A DNA stretch of 64,000 nt from Deltaproteobacteria bacterium (GCA_020444045.1 JAHLLS010000006.1:1-64000); one strand, 5' to 3'; counted from the stretch's first letter, positions 27,581 through 36,268 are shown. The notes: generated from the letters alone by a model not told the origin. Made by a program: numbers and translations.

Positions 27581-27896
27581 GACGCTGTCCTTTCTATGGA
27601 ACCATGTAAGATGGGAATCCTCCCCAGGGCATACGCGTGTCCTATCTCAATTGGGTTCGGCAAACGCCCTCTGGGAATGGTCGGGTGCAACGGCAGTAAA
27701 TCGTGAAGTCCTGAACCACGCAATGCTGCCAATGACCGTACGTCAACGACTGGGAAAATTCAAGATAATCGCATTAAGGAATGTAGTTGCCACGGGAAGG
27801 CATGCCGGACATGTGGACCATAGCGCCGGCATCCCTGTAAAGGCATGGCCGGCGCCGGATAAAGATTATTCAGTAGTGGCATTCTCGCAGCTGCTG
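27581..27896. other. Intergenic region, no feature recognised
   Basis: About 316 bases between the CARDB gene and the crotonase gene. Long open frames here are antisense to neighbours. I see no promoter, hairpin or repeat. Confidence 0.35.
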
Positions 27897-28739
27897 CTAT
27901 GGCCCCACCGTGATGGTCATTTTAATCGAGTTGTTGTGCTCGTTGTGTTCCTTGACGTCGTCGTTGACATCCACGAAAAATTCCACCACGTATTTTCCGG
28001 GCCGCGAAGTGTTCCACAAGCGGGAAACTACATACTGCTGGCTCTGGGGGGTCGTCACGTCCAGGTGACCGACCGAATCCGCAGGTTTGGGCCGGCTTTC
28101 GCCGCCAATGCGCACGCCGGTCTTGAATGACCCGGCCGGAATATCCCCGATATTATTGATCGTGGCTGTCACGCTGATCTGGTCCTTGACGGTGGGGTTG
28201 GCCGGTTCCACCCTGGGGTTTATCAGCGTGAGATCGGGCAGGATGTCCTTGACCCGGAAGTCCGTGAATTTTTCATTATTGTTTTCATTGCTTTCCGCCA
28301 CAGCCCCATTGGCATCCGCGATAAAGGCCACCCGGAAATTACCGGGCTGTGCCATATGCTGATAACGGGTGATGGTGTGAACCGCATTGGGTGCCAACGC
28401 CGGCACCGGGAACAACTGAGGGCTCGACTCCCCGCCCACGCGGATACCACCCTGGGACGCCGCCGATGCCGCCAGCCCCATGTTGATGACCTTGGCGGTA
28501 AATCGCACCGTATCCCCTTTTTTCGGGTTGGCCGGATAAAGCTGCATGGCCGTGATCGTGAGATCGGGCTTGGGCCTCTGAATGTTGCCGGTATCGATCT
28601 TTTGAGGTGTCTGGACGACCTGGGGCACCTGCCGTATATCACCCGGTTTGATCCTCTTGACCTCGGCGCTGTGGGCCGGCATGGCCAAACTGGAAACCAG
28701 CATGCCCACCGATACCATATAAATGAGTCGCTTCCGCAT
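27897..28739 (-). CDS. Secreted protein with two CARDB domains
   Basis: This 280-residue protein has a signal peptide (basic start, hydrophobic core, cleavage near AHSA). Two Ig-like CARDB adhesion modules follow, at about 65-165 and 170-275. Each starts with 'PDLT(I/L)' and has '(T/S)V.FTA.V.N.G.A' and closing 'ESNENNN' or 'EHNEHNN' signatures. The start at 28739 follows AAGGAAATAATCTC; an upstream TTG frame extension is not favoured. It probably acts outside the inner membrane as a structural or binding protein. No enzymatic part is visible. Confidence 0.85.
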   Translation of the reverse strand: MRKRLIYMVSVGMLVSSLAMPAHSAEVKRIKPGDIRQVPQVVQTPQKIDTGNIQRPKPDLTITAMQLYPANPKKGDTVRFTAKVINMGLAASAASQGGIRVGGESSPQLFPVPALAPNAVHTITRYQHMAQPGNFRVAFIADANGAVAESNENNNEKFTDFRVKDILPDLTLINPRVEPANPTVKDQISVTATINNIGDIPAGSFKTGVRIGGESRPKPADSVGHLDVTTPQSQQYVVSRLWNTSRPGKYVVEFFVDVNDDVKEHNEHNNSIKMTITVGP

Positions 28740-28886
28740 GAGATTATTTCCTTTCTTCAAAGATGATGCTGCGATTTAAGGTTTCGGTTTCAAAGGCGTC
28801 CTGCCGATGAACTATCCACTTCGTTGACCATTGGTAGCGCGGGCCCCGGAAAAGGTTCAAAAGAAGTCTGCCGTTTTTGAAAAAAT

Positions 28887-28916
28887 AAAGGCAGGGTCAT
28901 ATATAACCCTGCCTTT
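28887..28916 (-). terminator. Rho-independent terminator of the Spy/CpxP-like gene
   Basis: Arms AAAGGCAGGGT (28887-28897) and ACCCTGCCTTT (28906-28916) form a perfect 11-pair stem with an 8-base AT loop. On the minus strand the stem is followed by TATTTTTTC. It lies about 95 bases after the stop of the gene at 29012. Confidence 0.88.
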
Positions 28917-29011
28917 GATACAAATTATTATCAGCTGCAGATCAGCTGATGTTTCTATCCATAGCGAATGATGTCCGGCAGGCCGGCTTGTGAGCGGCCA
29001 GCCATCGTCGA

Positions 29012-29437
29012 TTACCCATTTTGCATCGGTCGCTTTTTACCGCGCATCTTCTTGCGCAGTTCCTGGAACTGTTCGACTTGTTCGGGCGTCAAAATGGATT
29101 CGATTTGCTTGTCGGTTTCTTCATGAATGGCCCGCATCTGTTCCCGCATCGCACGACGGTCGCCACCAGACGGCGATTCCGAAAACAGTTTTTGTCGCTT
29201 CTCCGCCTGTGCTTCAAGGATGGGCCGGATTTGATTCGCCTGATCGTCAGAAAGTGCCAGTTCTTGTGTGAGATGGCTGAGCATCTTTTCGGGGTCAGGG
29301 CCCCGGCGGCCCTCAAAAGGAAAAGCCTTCGCAACCAGGATGGTGCTTATCAGGCATATGGCCAGGGTGATGAGCATAATTTGAATGATCGCCCTGGATG
29401 CGCTCTGAATCTGGACGGGCGCTTGATCGGATCTCAT
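29012..29437 (-). CDS. Spy/CpxP-like periplasmic protein
   Basis: This 141-residue protein has an N-terminal membrane or signal helix (about 18-38). It is followed by a highly charged helical domain with 'MLSHLTQELALSDDQANQIRPILEAQ' and, near the C-terminus, 'ILTPEQVEQFQELRKKM', an LTPEQ repeat typical of the CpxP/Spy/Zra group. Such proteins are periplasmic chaperones or stress sensors and may bind metal. AAAGGAAG precedes the ATG and a strong terminator follows, so it is transcribed alone. Confidence 0.8.
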   Translation of the reverse strand: MRSDQAPVQIQSASRAIIQIMLITLAICLISTILVAKAFPFEGRRGPDPEKMLSHLTQELALSDDQANQIRPILEAQAEKRQKLFSESPSGGDRRAMREQMRAIHEETDKQIESILTPEQVEQFQELRKKMRGKKRPMQNG

Positions 29438-30038
29438 ACGAAACTTCCTTTCTCGTTGATAAAACGGGTTTCACAAAAAGGAGATGGCATCAGCCCTTTC
29501 CATGCAAAAGGGGCTTCCTGCAATCATAGGTCGTATGAGAACCAAAATCGGTTACAAGAAAATATCCACCGCCAACCTGTTCATTATGCGTGCAACCAGC
29601 CACCCGTGGATGCTGTTCGATGTTTTTTATCAGGAGGTGATCATGCAGGGCGAACTGAGGTGGTTTAGTGACAGTGAGGGCTCCCACAAAGCTGGAAACC
29701 TCAGGGGACTCCCTTGTAAGGGGCTTGAAAAACGTTTTTTGAATGTACGGTTTTTTTATTTCCCTTTGTCCCGCGCCGAGCATCGGCGGTGCGGGCGGAA
29801 TAAGCGCGCGGACTCTTTACCCGCCTAAACGGGTCTGAGCCCGCCGAAAGGCGGGTGGGTTTCAAAGAGAACATAGGGAACATACTGCTCCGTCATTTTC
29901 ATGACCTCCCCATTGGAGCCCTCCACGATGGAATAGCCCCTGCCAGTTCTTTGGCCATACCTCCGCAGCAGACTAGGCCCTCGCCGATGCGAAAAATGAA
30001 ACCCATGGCGTTAGCGCAAACAAGTCCGCCTCAGGCGC
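29438..30038. other. Intergenic region with repeat copy B and a decayed frame
   Basis: Apart from the repeat at 29760-29873 there is no gene I can support. On the minus strand a protein-like frame (about 29980 to 29875) runs into the repeat and stops inside it, which may be the end of a decayed gene. The family is not recognised. Confidence 0.35.
29760..29873 (+). repeat. Dispersed palindromic repeat, copy B (short)
   Basis: It begins TTCCCTTTGTCCCGCGCCGAG like the other copies. It keeps the GCGCGCGGACT segment and has a hairpin of CCCGCC...GGCGGG type (about 29840-29857). It then diverges and lacks the 3' part with the TTCCACGTGGAA palindrome, so it is a truncated member of the family. Confidence 0.82.
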
Positions 30039-31814
30039 TCAAGGACTTTCCGGGGGTTCGCCCTTTTCGTTCCATCCTCGGGCACGATAATATTCGGTCA
30101 GCATCACCTGCATCTGTTCCTCGGTGATCACCTTGCCGGTTTCGGGCAGCGCCTCTTTGTGAAACCGCGACGGCAGCTGGTCGTCTTGCATGGTCAGGCC
30201 TTCGCGCAGGTTGAAGCGGCGGGCGTCGTCGCTGACCGTGGCCGCAATCCGGCGCATGCCGGCCGTGTCCAGATCCAATCCGGTGGTGCCCCGCAAAATC
30301 TCGGCGAGCTGGTCCCACTGGTAGAGATCGCGGTAAAAGCGGCAGAGAACAAGGGTGTCGAAGAGTGTCAGCCGGTCTTCCCACTCGGCAAATATGGCGG
30401 CCTTGCCCGGGATGACGTCCTTGTCCACGATCCCGGCCAGTTCGGGCTTGTAAAAAGTGGCCCGCAAATGACAGGCGCCCCGGTCCGACGACCCATAGGC
30501 CAGCCCCATGCCCTTCAGGACACGCGGGTCGTAGCCGGCCGGCTCGAGGCCTTTGACGTGGATGGCCTGGTCGGCCATGCCCCATTCCTCGGCGGCAAAA
30601 CGGATGCCGCGGGCCAGGGTGTCGCCGATGCCGCGCCGGGCAGCGATGTCTTCCACCAGCCGCGCCACGGATTCGGCCTGGCCGTAGTCGATGGGGTAGT
30701 CGATGCGTCCCTGGCGGACCGCCTCGATGGTCAGGCCGGCCAGGTTCCCGGCCGTGATGGTGTCGATCCCCAGGCGGTCGCAGAGATCGTTCAGGTGCAT
30801 GATCTCTTCGATGCTGTCCAGCTCGCACAAGCCGCCGAACGCGTAAATCGTTTCGTATTCGGGCCCTTCAATGGTCAGGCCCTTGTGGCGCCCGGTTTTC
30901 ACCGTGGACAGCCGGCCGCAGGCCATGAAGCATTTCAGGCAGGCATTGGATTTGACATCGCAGCGCTCATGGAGGGCGCCGGCGTTGATCTTGTCGGCGC
31001 CTTCGAATTTACCCTTCTGCCAGTAGCGGGTCGGGAACCCCCCGGCGTTGTTCATGATATCCACCAGCATGGGCGTGCCCTTGGACTTGTAGGCCTGCAC
31101 CCCGGCGTCGTCCTTGCCGGTGGCGGCCAGCGAACGGGCAAAATTTTTCAGTAAAAGCGGATCGGCAAAGGTCTTTTTGCGCCGGCCCCAGAAGGCGATG
31201 GCCTTGATATTTTTCGATCCCATCACGGCCCCGGTCCCTGTCCGGCCGGCGCTGCGCCAATAGTCGTTTTCCACCACGGCAAAGGTGACCTGCTTCTCTC
31301 CGGCCGGGCCGATCACCATCACGCCGCAGTTGCCGGCCTCGGGCCGGTTGGCCTTGACCCAGGCTTTGACCCCATCTTCGGTGCGATAGGTGTCTTTTCC
31401 CCAGAGATCGCCGGCCGGATGAAAGTACACGGCCTCCTCGCAGACCTCCAGCCAGACCGGACGGTCCGCGGCGCCATGGATGACCACCGCGTCGAACCCG
31501 GTGGCGGTCATACGCTCGGCCGCCTTGCCGCCGGAGTAGGATTCCGAAAAGAAGCCGGTCTGGGGCGACTTGGTAAAAATGCCGTGACGGCAGGAGCCCC
31601 ACACCGGGCTGCCGGACACCGGGCCCGTGGCGAAAATCAAATGATTGTCGGGGCTCAGGGGATCCACCCCGGGCGGGTTGTGCCGCAGCAGCAGATGGGC
31701 CGCCAGGCCCTTGCCGCCCATCCGGGTTTGGAGGATGTCGTCCGGAATCATCTGCAGCTCATAGGATTCCTGGGAGACATTGACTCTGAGCACCATGTTG
31801 TAAAAACCGTGCAT
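30039..31814 (-). CDS. Aldehyde:ferredoxin oxidoreductase family tungstoenzyme
   Basis: This 591-residue protein of the AOR family oxidises aldehydes, or reduces acids, with ferredoxin, using a tungsto/molybdo-bispterin and a 4Fe-4S cluster. It shows 'TRMGGKGLAAHLL', 'GPVSGSPVW', 'RTGTGAVMGSKNIKAIA', the cluster Cys group 'CDVKSNACLKCFMACG', 'LGIDTITAGNLAGL' and a late Cys in 'TLVLCRF'. GGAGT precedes the ATG. Just upstream lies the remnant of an iron alcohol dehydrogenase, which suggests a former alcohol/aldehyde pair. The aldehyde substrate is unknown. Confidence 0.93.
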   Translation of the reverse strand: MHGFYNMVLRVNVSQESYELQMIPDDILQTRMGGKGLAAHLLLRHNPPGVDPLSPDNHLIFATGPVSGSPVWGSCRHGIFTKSPQTGFFSESYSGGKAAERMTATGFDAVVIHGAADRPVWLEVCEEAVYFHPAGDLWGKDTYRTEDGVKAWVKANRPEAGNCGVMVIGPAGEKQVTFAVVENDYWRSAGRTGTGAVMGSKNIKAIAFWGRRKKTFADPLLLKNFARSLAATGKDDAGVQAYKSKGTPMLVDIMNNAGGFPTRYWQKGKFEGADKINAGALHERCDVKSNACLKCFMACGRLSTVKTGRHKGLTIEGPEYETIYAFGGLCELDSIEEIMHLNDLCDRLGIDTITAGNLAGLTIEAVRQGRIDYPIDYGQAESVARLVEDIAARRGIGDTLARGIRFAAEEWGMADQAIHVKGLEPAGYDPRVLKGMGLAYGSSDRGACHLRATFYKPELAGIVDKDVIPGKAAIFAEWEDRLTLFDTLVLCRFYRDLYQWDQLAEILRGTTGLDLDTAGMRRIAATVSDDARRFNLREGLTMQDDQLPSRFHKEALPETGKVITEEQMQVMLTEYYRARGWNEKGEPPESP

Positions 31815-31846
31815 GGGGTTACTCCTGTCGTGAGAGGATCATCCGC

Positions 31847-31930
31847 TTAAAGCATTTGCCGATAGATGGCTTCGGCATCGGCCTGGGTCATCTCGCGGGG
31901 ATTGTTGGCCCGCATAAGGGTTACCTGCAT
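31847..31930 (-). pseudogene. C-terminal remnant of an iron-containing alcohol dehydrogenase
   Basis: Twenty-seven codons ending in TAA read as the last residues of group III (iron) alcohol dehydrogenases: a 'MQVTLMRANNPREMTQADAE' segment followed by 'AIYRQML'. The N-P-R-x-(M/V)-T and (A)IY end is characteristic. Upstream the frame loses similarity at once, so the other ~350 residues are gone. It directly precedes the AOR gene. Confidence 0.6.
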
Positions 31931-32225
31931 GACGCCGCCTCTCCCGCAAGGCAATTGCCGAGAGGGCCGATGGCCGCCATGGCCATATGTTGACTTGGTT
32001 CGAGCCGTTAAACAATGCACAGTTTGGGATTCAAATCAATCTTTTAAATCTTCGCATCGATCAGGACGACGCAACCTTTGGGGGCGGCCCCCTCAAGGCC
32101 ATTATACGCACTATCCTCCAAGACCGGCTTGGGCCAAAGAAATTACTTATAGGAACAAAAAAACCAGGGGTCAGCGATGATCCACGGCCCCTGGTTCTGA
32201 GGTTGATCGAAATTGGAAGTGATGG
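31931..32225. other. Intergenic region at the alcohol dehydrogenase deletion
   Basis: This stretch of about 295 bases has no recognised gene apart from the rhodanese terminator at 32162-32196. Its left end is where similarity to the alcohol dehydrogenase stops, so it probably contains the deletion or replacement junction. Confidence 0.35.
32154..32196 (-). terminator. Rho-independent terminator of the rhodanese gene
   Basis: Arms AACCAGGGG (32162-32170) and CCCCTGGTT (32188-32196) pair perfectly around a 17-base loop. On the minus strand a T run follows. It lies 30 bases after the rhodanese stop and ends the cytochrome-rhodanese unit. Confidence 0.8.
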
Positions 32226-32852
32226 CTATTTGCTTGCCACTTTCAGCTGGGTATCGTTGGCACAATCGGCCATTTTATCCACGTCCGGTTTGTACATGAG
32301 GGCCGTATCCATTTTGTAGGTCCAGGGAAGCCCTTCCAGCCGCCAGCCGCCGTCCCAGCGCTGACCGTAGAAGCTGCTGGCCTTGTTCTTGTTCTTGCCG
32401 CCTTCGAAGCCGCCCATCATGTTGAAGACCTTGTCTTCCGGCCATCCCGCCTTGATCGCTTCGTTGCAGCCGGCGCAGCTGCGATTGCCGCTGCGGCAGA
32501 GGATGATCAGCGTGTCGCTGGCCGGGTTGAAACGCGCCTGCAGATCTTTGCCGAAATTTGTGTTGGCTTTTTCGATATAGCCCTTTTTGCCGGCCTCGTC
32601 GGAGAGAAAACGGATGGGGATGTTGTAGGCCCCCTCGGGATGGCCGACGAATTGATATTCCGCCCGGGTCCGGCAGTCCACCAGAAAGGTGTGCTCCGGA
32701 TTCTTCTGGAGCATCTCAAAGGCTTCGGCCGGCGTGACGTCGCCCCCCAGGTGGGGTTTGTTGGCTTCATAGGCGAAGCCGGCCAGGACCGGTGAGCCCA
32801 CCAAAAGCAGTACAACCGAAACAAGCGTTACCAACCATAATGCTTTTTTCAT
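32226..32852 (-). CDS. Periplasmic rhodanese-domain sulfurtransferase
   Basis: This 208-residue protein has a signal peptide (about 24 residues, cleavage near VLA-G) and one rhodanese domain. The domain has 'FLVDCRTRAEYQFVGHPEGAYNIP' and the active-site loop CRSGNRS. Two further Cys follow the loop closely ('CAGC'), and a conserved 'GGFEGGKNKNKASSFYGQRWDGGW' tail is present. It sits 48 bases after the multiheme cytochrome with a strong AAAGGAGG site, so the two probably form one unit. A role in periplasmic sulfur chemistry with electron transfer is inferred. Confidence 0.9.
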   Translation of the reverse strand: MKKALWLVTLVSVVLLLVGSPVLAGFAYEANKPHLGGDVTPAEAFEMLQKNPEHTFLVDCRTRAEYQFVGHPEGAYNIPIRFLSDEAGKKGYIEKANTNFGKDLQARFNPASDTLIILCRSGNRSCAGCNEAIKAGWPEDKVFNMMGGFEGGKNKNKASSFYGQRWDGGWRLEGLPWTYKMDTALMYKPDVDKMADCANDTQLKVASK

Positions 32853-32900
32853 AACGAACCTCCTTTTCTCGTTGTGTGGCGATGGCCGGAAAACCGGCCG

Positions 32901-34250
32901 TCAGTTTGGGGGCAGTTTGTCATCTGTCAGGGTAGACGGCAGTTGATCATCCGTAACCACCACCCCGGCATTGGCCTCTTTCTCCCAGCTGGCCAGGTCC
33001 TTTACATCCAGAAACAGGCTGCGATTGCCGTGGCAGTTGTTGCAGGCCGCGTTCTGGCTCGTGCGGCGACGGATCGTATGGGGTGCACCGGATTTCCAGG
33101 TGGGCCATTGGTCAAAGTGTTTCAATGCCCCGGGACTGTAATGGTCGAACGTTTCCGGAATGATGGGGGGATGGCGCTTCACCGAATACCGGTAGGGGCG
33201 ATCCGGGCTCGGATCCGGATTGAGGCCGATCTTGAAATCCAGGGTTGTTTTTTGGCACTTGAAATAGGGGATATTTTTCTTATCGGTGCCCACATGACAC
33301 CCGTAGCATTGCTTGGCCGGCTGGGCATGGCAGACCTGGCAGGCCACCTTGCGGCGATGAATCTGGTGGGCCGGCTGCGAGCTGTCTTCCGCCACGGCTT
33401 CGGGATGGCACGCTTCGCAGCGGGGACGGGTTGGCGACTGACGTCGGGTGGCGACCCCGTCGGCCGCCGCGTGCATCTGGTCGGCCTTGTGGCAGTCCAT
33501 GCAGGTCATATCCTCGTCGGCAAAATGGGTATCGGCGGGAATTTTCTTGTTCAGGCCGGTAAATTCTCCGAAAATACGCCCACCGTGGCAGCTCGCGCAG
33601 GTGGTCTCCATGGGCGGCGTCTTTTTGAAATGGTGTCCGGTCAGGAAGCCGCCGCGAACGTAGTCCGGACGACTGACATGGCACTGGCCGCAGCTGGCAT
33701 GACACTGGCCGCAGTGCCGCTCCCGGGCGGTGTCCATCGCCTTGGCGACATTTTCCGGGGCCGGCCCCATGCGCTGCTCGATGGCGCGTCCAATCGGCGC
33801 AATCGTGTAATGCAGGCTGGTTGGGGCTCCTGCGGCTATGTCTGGGTGGCATTCGCCGCATGTTTTTTCCGGATCGGGAAAGGTGGGATCCTTGACGAGG
33901 TTTTCATGAGCAGTTTGCCAGTTCGTGTCATCCGGGTTGCCGCCATGGCAATCGACACAGGCAATCTGCCCATGCTCAGTTTCCAGAAAAGCGGGATCCA
34001 CATAAATCTTTTCGTATGGCTCCAACGGAGCCAGCGGCCCCCCTCAGCCTTCGCCCTCGTTTTCCGCCGACAGCTGGAGCTTGCCCCGGACTTTCTCGAC
34101 TTCCCACCCTAATCGAATAAGTTTTTTGACATCGGTGTGACACTGCACGCAAGTGCTGGGGGGGGCTTCCTGACCTACCAGGGGACTGGCCAAACTCAGG
34201 ATGCCAAGGGCGACAAGGGGCGCCCATACCGACAATCCGGCCTTTTGCAT
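32901..34250 (-). CDS. Undeca-heme cytochrome c with in-frame TGA (possible selenoprotein)
   Basis: Read through one TGA at 34044-34046 (codon 69) this is a 449-residue periplasmic cytochrome. It starts at ATG 34250 behind AAGGAGATGCT and has a signal peptide ending near LVGQ-E. It holds eleven C-x-x-C-H heme sites: one before the TGA (CVQCH) and ten after it, including a close pair CGQCHASCGQCH. The part after the TGA stays in the same frame and has no signal peptide or ribosome site of its own, so it depends on the first part. Seventeen bases after the TGA is the loop of a perfect GGCTCC-GTT-GGAGCC hairpin, the geometry of a bacterial SECIS. It is either a selenocysteine gene or one broken by a nonsense change. 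Confidence 0.72.
34014..34046 (-). promoter_or_regulatory. Candidate bacterial SECIS hairpin after the in-frame TGA
   Basis: On the minus strand, after TGA (34046-34044) and 11 bases, GGCTCC pairs with GGAGCC around a 3-base GTT loop. The loop starts 17 bases after TGA and its first base is G. A short upper stem, a G at the loop start and this spacing are the features described for bacterial SECIS elements. No folding program was used. Confidence 0.45.
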
Positions 34251-34640
34251 AGCATCTCCTTGACTGTTGAAGATCGAAGCAAAGCCGCAAGCGCTGCCCC
34301 GCCGTATCGTCCACGACGATCTCACGCTTGTTCGACGCCTGACGCGAAGGCGATATGACCTGCGGCAGCCGCGGGCTTTTTGATGAAAGAGGGAAAGCAG
34401 CATCACGCAAGGGTCTTATCAGACGCAGCGCCGATAATACATTTGAATGCCGACAAAATGCATATACCGAGCGCCAAAGGCATGTCAATGGGATATTTCT
34501 CATATCTTCATTCCGCTTTCCGAGCGGTCTGGCAAGCCTGTGAATTGATGGGGTGCCGGCATACCAGAGACACGCTAGCCGCTTACCGGAAGCGAAAAAG
34601 AAGCCTGTCGATTTTTTATCGTCATATCAAGAACACCGGC
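34251..34640. other. Intergenic region upstream of the multiheme cytochrome
   Basis: About 390 bases between the gene at 34641 and the cytochrome start. It must contain the cytochrome promoter, but no clear -10/-35 or -24/-12 pair was found. Nothing else is recognised. Confidence 0.3.
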
Positions 34641-34904
34641 TCAATCCGAATCCGTATAGCGCTCACCCACCGGGATTTTCTCGCCCGGCCGCCAGGTCGA
34701 AAAATCGGTCGGGCTCACCAGGTCTTTCGGCCGGACGCGCTGCTCGGTCCAGACGATGCGCGCATGGCATTCCCAGACCCGTTTGCCCAGCCGTTTCATC
34801 CGCTGCTTCAAAGCCTTTTCGGCTGTTTCTCTGCTTTTATGAACGGAAAGGACCTCTTTCATGGGCCGGTTGGGATCGTTTTCATCAAAGATGAGGGCGT
34901 ACAT
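34641..34904 (-). CDS. Small unknown soluble protein
   Basis: This 87-residue charged protein begins 'MYALIFDENDPNRP', has a central basic helix ('SRETAEKALKQRMKRLGKRVWECHARIVW') and ends in 'RPGEKIPVGERYTDSD'. The ATG has an excellent AAAGGAGG site 7 bases upstream, which is the main reason to accept it. There is no signal peptide or metal site and I do not recognise the family. The next gene in the same direction is the multiheme cytochrome, about 390 bases away. Confidence 0.7.
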   Translation of the reverse strand: MYALIFDENDPNRPMKEVLSVHKSRETAEKALKQRMKRLGKRVWECHARIVWTEQRVRPKDLVSPTDFSTWRPGEKIPVGERYTDSD

Positions 34905-35290
34905 GGCGGACCTCCTTTGGCTCTCAAGGTGTGCGGCGAATGTTCACGTCTCCTGCAGCGCGATCGACCATGGGGCAAAAACGAAGAGGGTAAAATGATG
35001 TCGGCAGACGTCCCAATGCGAAGCAAAAGCGCGGATTCTTAGCGGTACGGAATCAGGTGGCAAAAGGATGCGCAGAGGATCGATGTAGGGGTCGGTTTTG
35101 CTGTGGCAGAGGCGGTATTATATCTTAACTAACTATAATACCTATGTTTTTTTGTGTCAACATGGGATGCCGTGGGCGCAGCGAACGTTTCGGAGGCGGT
35201 CGATTTAGCGCGATGGGATGGATCTTCGGCACGTCGCCGCATGGCCGCCAAATTCGATGAAAAAGTAAAGCCTCCCCTTCCGTCCATGCC
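34905..35290. other. Intergenic region with an AT-rich inverted repeat
   Basis: It contains the inverted repeat at 35114-35142 and otherwise nothing recognised. The gene on each side is on the minus strand. Confidence 0.4.
35114..35142. repeat. AT-rich inverted repeat, possible operator or terminator
   Basis: Perfect arms GGTATTATA (35114-35122) and TATAATACC (35134-35142) flank an 11-base centre. A seven-T run follows four bases later on the plus strand, but no plus-strand gene ends nearby. The spacing of arms would also suit a dimeric repressor. Confidence 0.5.
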
Positions 35291-36268
35291 TTATAACTGC
35301 AACTCGATCCAGGCCGGATCATGATCGGAACCATCCCCCGTCAGATTTTTTCGCCGATGGATCCAGGCCTCCGTTATTCTTGCCGAAAGCGCATTGCTGA
35401 CCCAGATATGATCGTAGAGCTCATATTCAGCCGGCTGGCCTGTCTCCTTGTAGCGATGCGTCCAATTGACATGCGGCGGCGCGGGAATGTTGCTCGGCAC
35501 GGTGGGGGAGCTGGTTTCCCGGGCATTGGCAAGCGCATTGGTAAGATTGAGCTCTGCGTCCGCAGTAAACGGTGTCAGGTGAGGAGAATCCGGCGGGTCG
35601 TTCATATCACCCAAAATGATGAACCGGCTGGTCGGTCGCGTCTGCTTCCGGACGATCAGCGCGATCATATCGGATTGGCGTTTGCGCCGTTTGTTATTGT
35701 TCTTGGCACACGTCGCCTTGTCTTCCCGATAGTTGCAGAAATGGCTCTTGAGGTGATTGTTGAACAGGGTAAAGAGAATCTTTTTGCGATCCTGGCTCAG
35801 GATCTGCACTTCCAGTAAATCACGGCCGAAGATGGGGTGCTCCGGCGAATCCCTGTGAATCGCATGCCGCCAGGAGGTAGCCGCACCGATCGGGTACCTG
35901 GAAAGCAGGCCCACGTCGATCAGGCGGTCGTCGTTCCCCTCTATCAACGTGACGTAGCGGTACATTTTATTCAGGTTCTCGCGGTTGAAGGCCTTTAGGG
36001 TGTCGATGTCCTCGACCTCCTGCACCGCCAGAACGTCAGCGTTCATCGCCATGATACGAGCGGCGACCTTGCCGGTCTTTTTGTCGTCTTTCGCCTTGAC
36101 CAGTTTCCCTCTGTATTTACGAATCCTGAAGTCATCCTGCGGGCCGAAGGTGTAGTCAAGCGTGGCCGCCACCGTCGTGTCACCGGTTTTGATGGCTTTG
36201 ATTTCACCTTTGAAGTTGTAGCGGGAAAAGAGGTTGTTGAGGTTGAAGGTGCCGACCGTTATTTTCAT
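35291..36268 (-). CDS. Endonuclease/exonuclease/phosphatase family protein
   Basis: This 325-residue protein has the EEP fold. It has an N-terminal 'GTFNLNNLF', 'DVLAVQEVED' with the metal-binding Glu near residue 85, 'LFNNHLKSH', 'FIILGDMNDPPDS' with the DxN pair near 218, and the terminal 'GSDHDPAWIEL' with the catalytic Asp-His. All five catalytic positions are present. The substrate could be DNA, a nucleotide or a phosphoester. The start at 36268 follows GAGGTGATTGCC; the frame also allows a GTG at 36277. No signal peptide is seen. Confidence 0.88.
   Translation of the reverse strand: MKITVGTFNLNNLFSRYNFKGEIKAIKTGDTTVAATLDYTFGPQDDFRIRKYRGKLVKAKDDKKTGKVAARIMAMNADVLAVQEVEDIDTLKAFNRENLNKMYRYVTLIEGNDDRLIDVGLLSRYPIGAATSWRHAIHRDSPEHPIFGRDLLEVQILSQDRKKILFTLFNNHLKSHFCNYREDKATCAKNNNKRRKRQSDMIALIVRKQTRPTSRFIILGDMNDPPDSPHLTPFTADAELNLTNALANARETSSPTVPSNIPAPPHVNWTHRYKETGQPAEYELYDHIWVSNALSARITEAWIHRRKNLTGDGSDHDPAWIELQL

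Noticed and set aside
34044-34046. Frameshift explanation for the interrupted cytochrome
   Set aside because: The frames before and after the TGA are identical, so an insertion or deletion in the G6 run is not needed. Only a stop or a recoded codon explains it.
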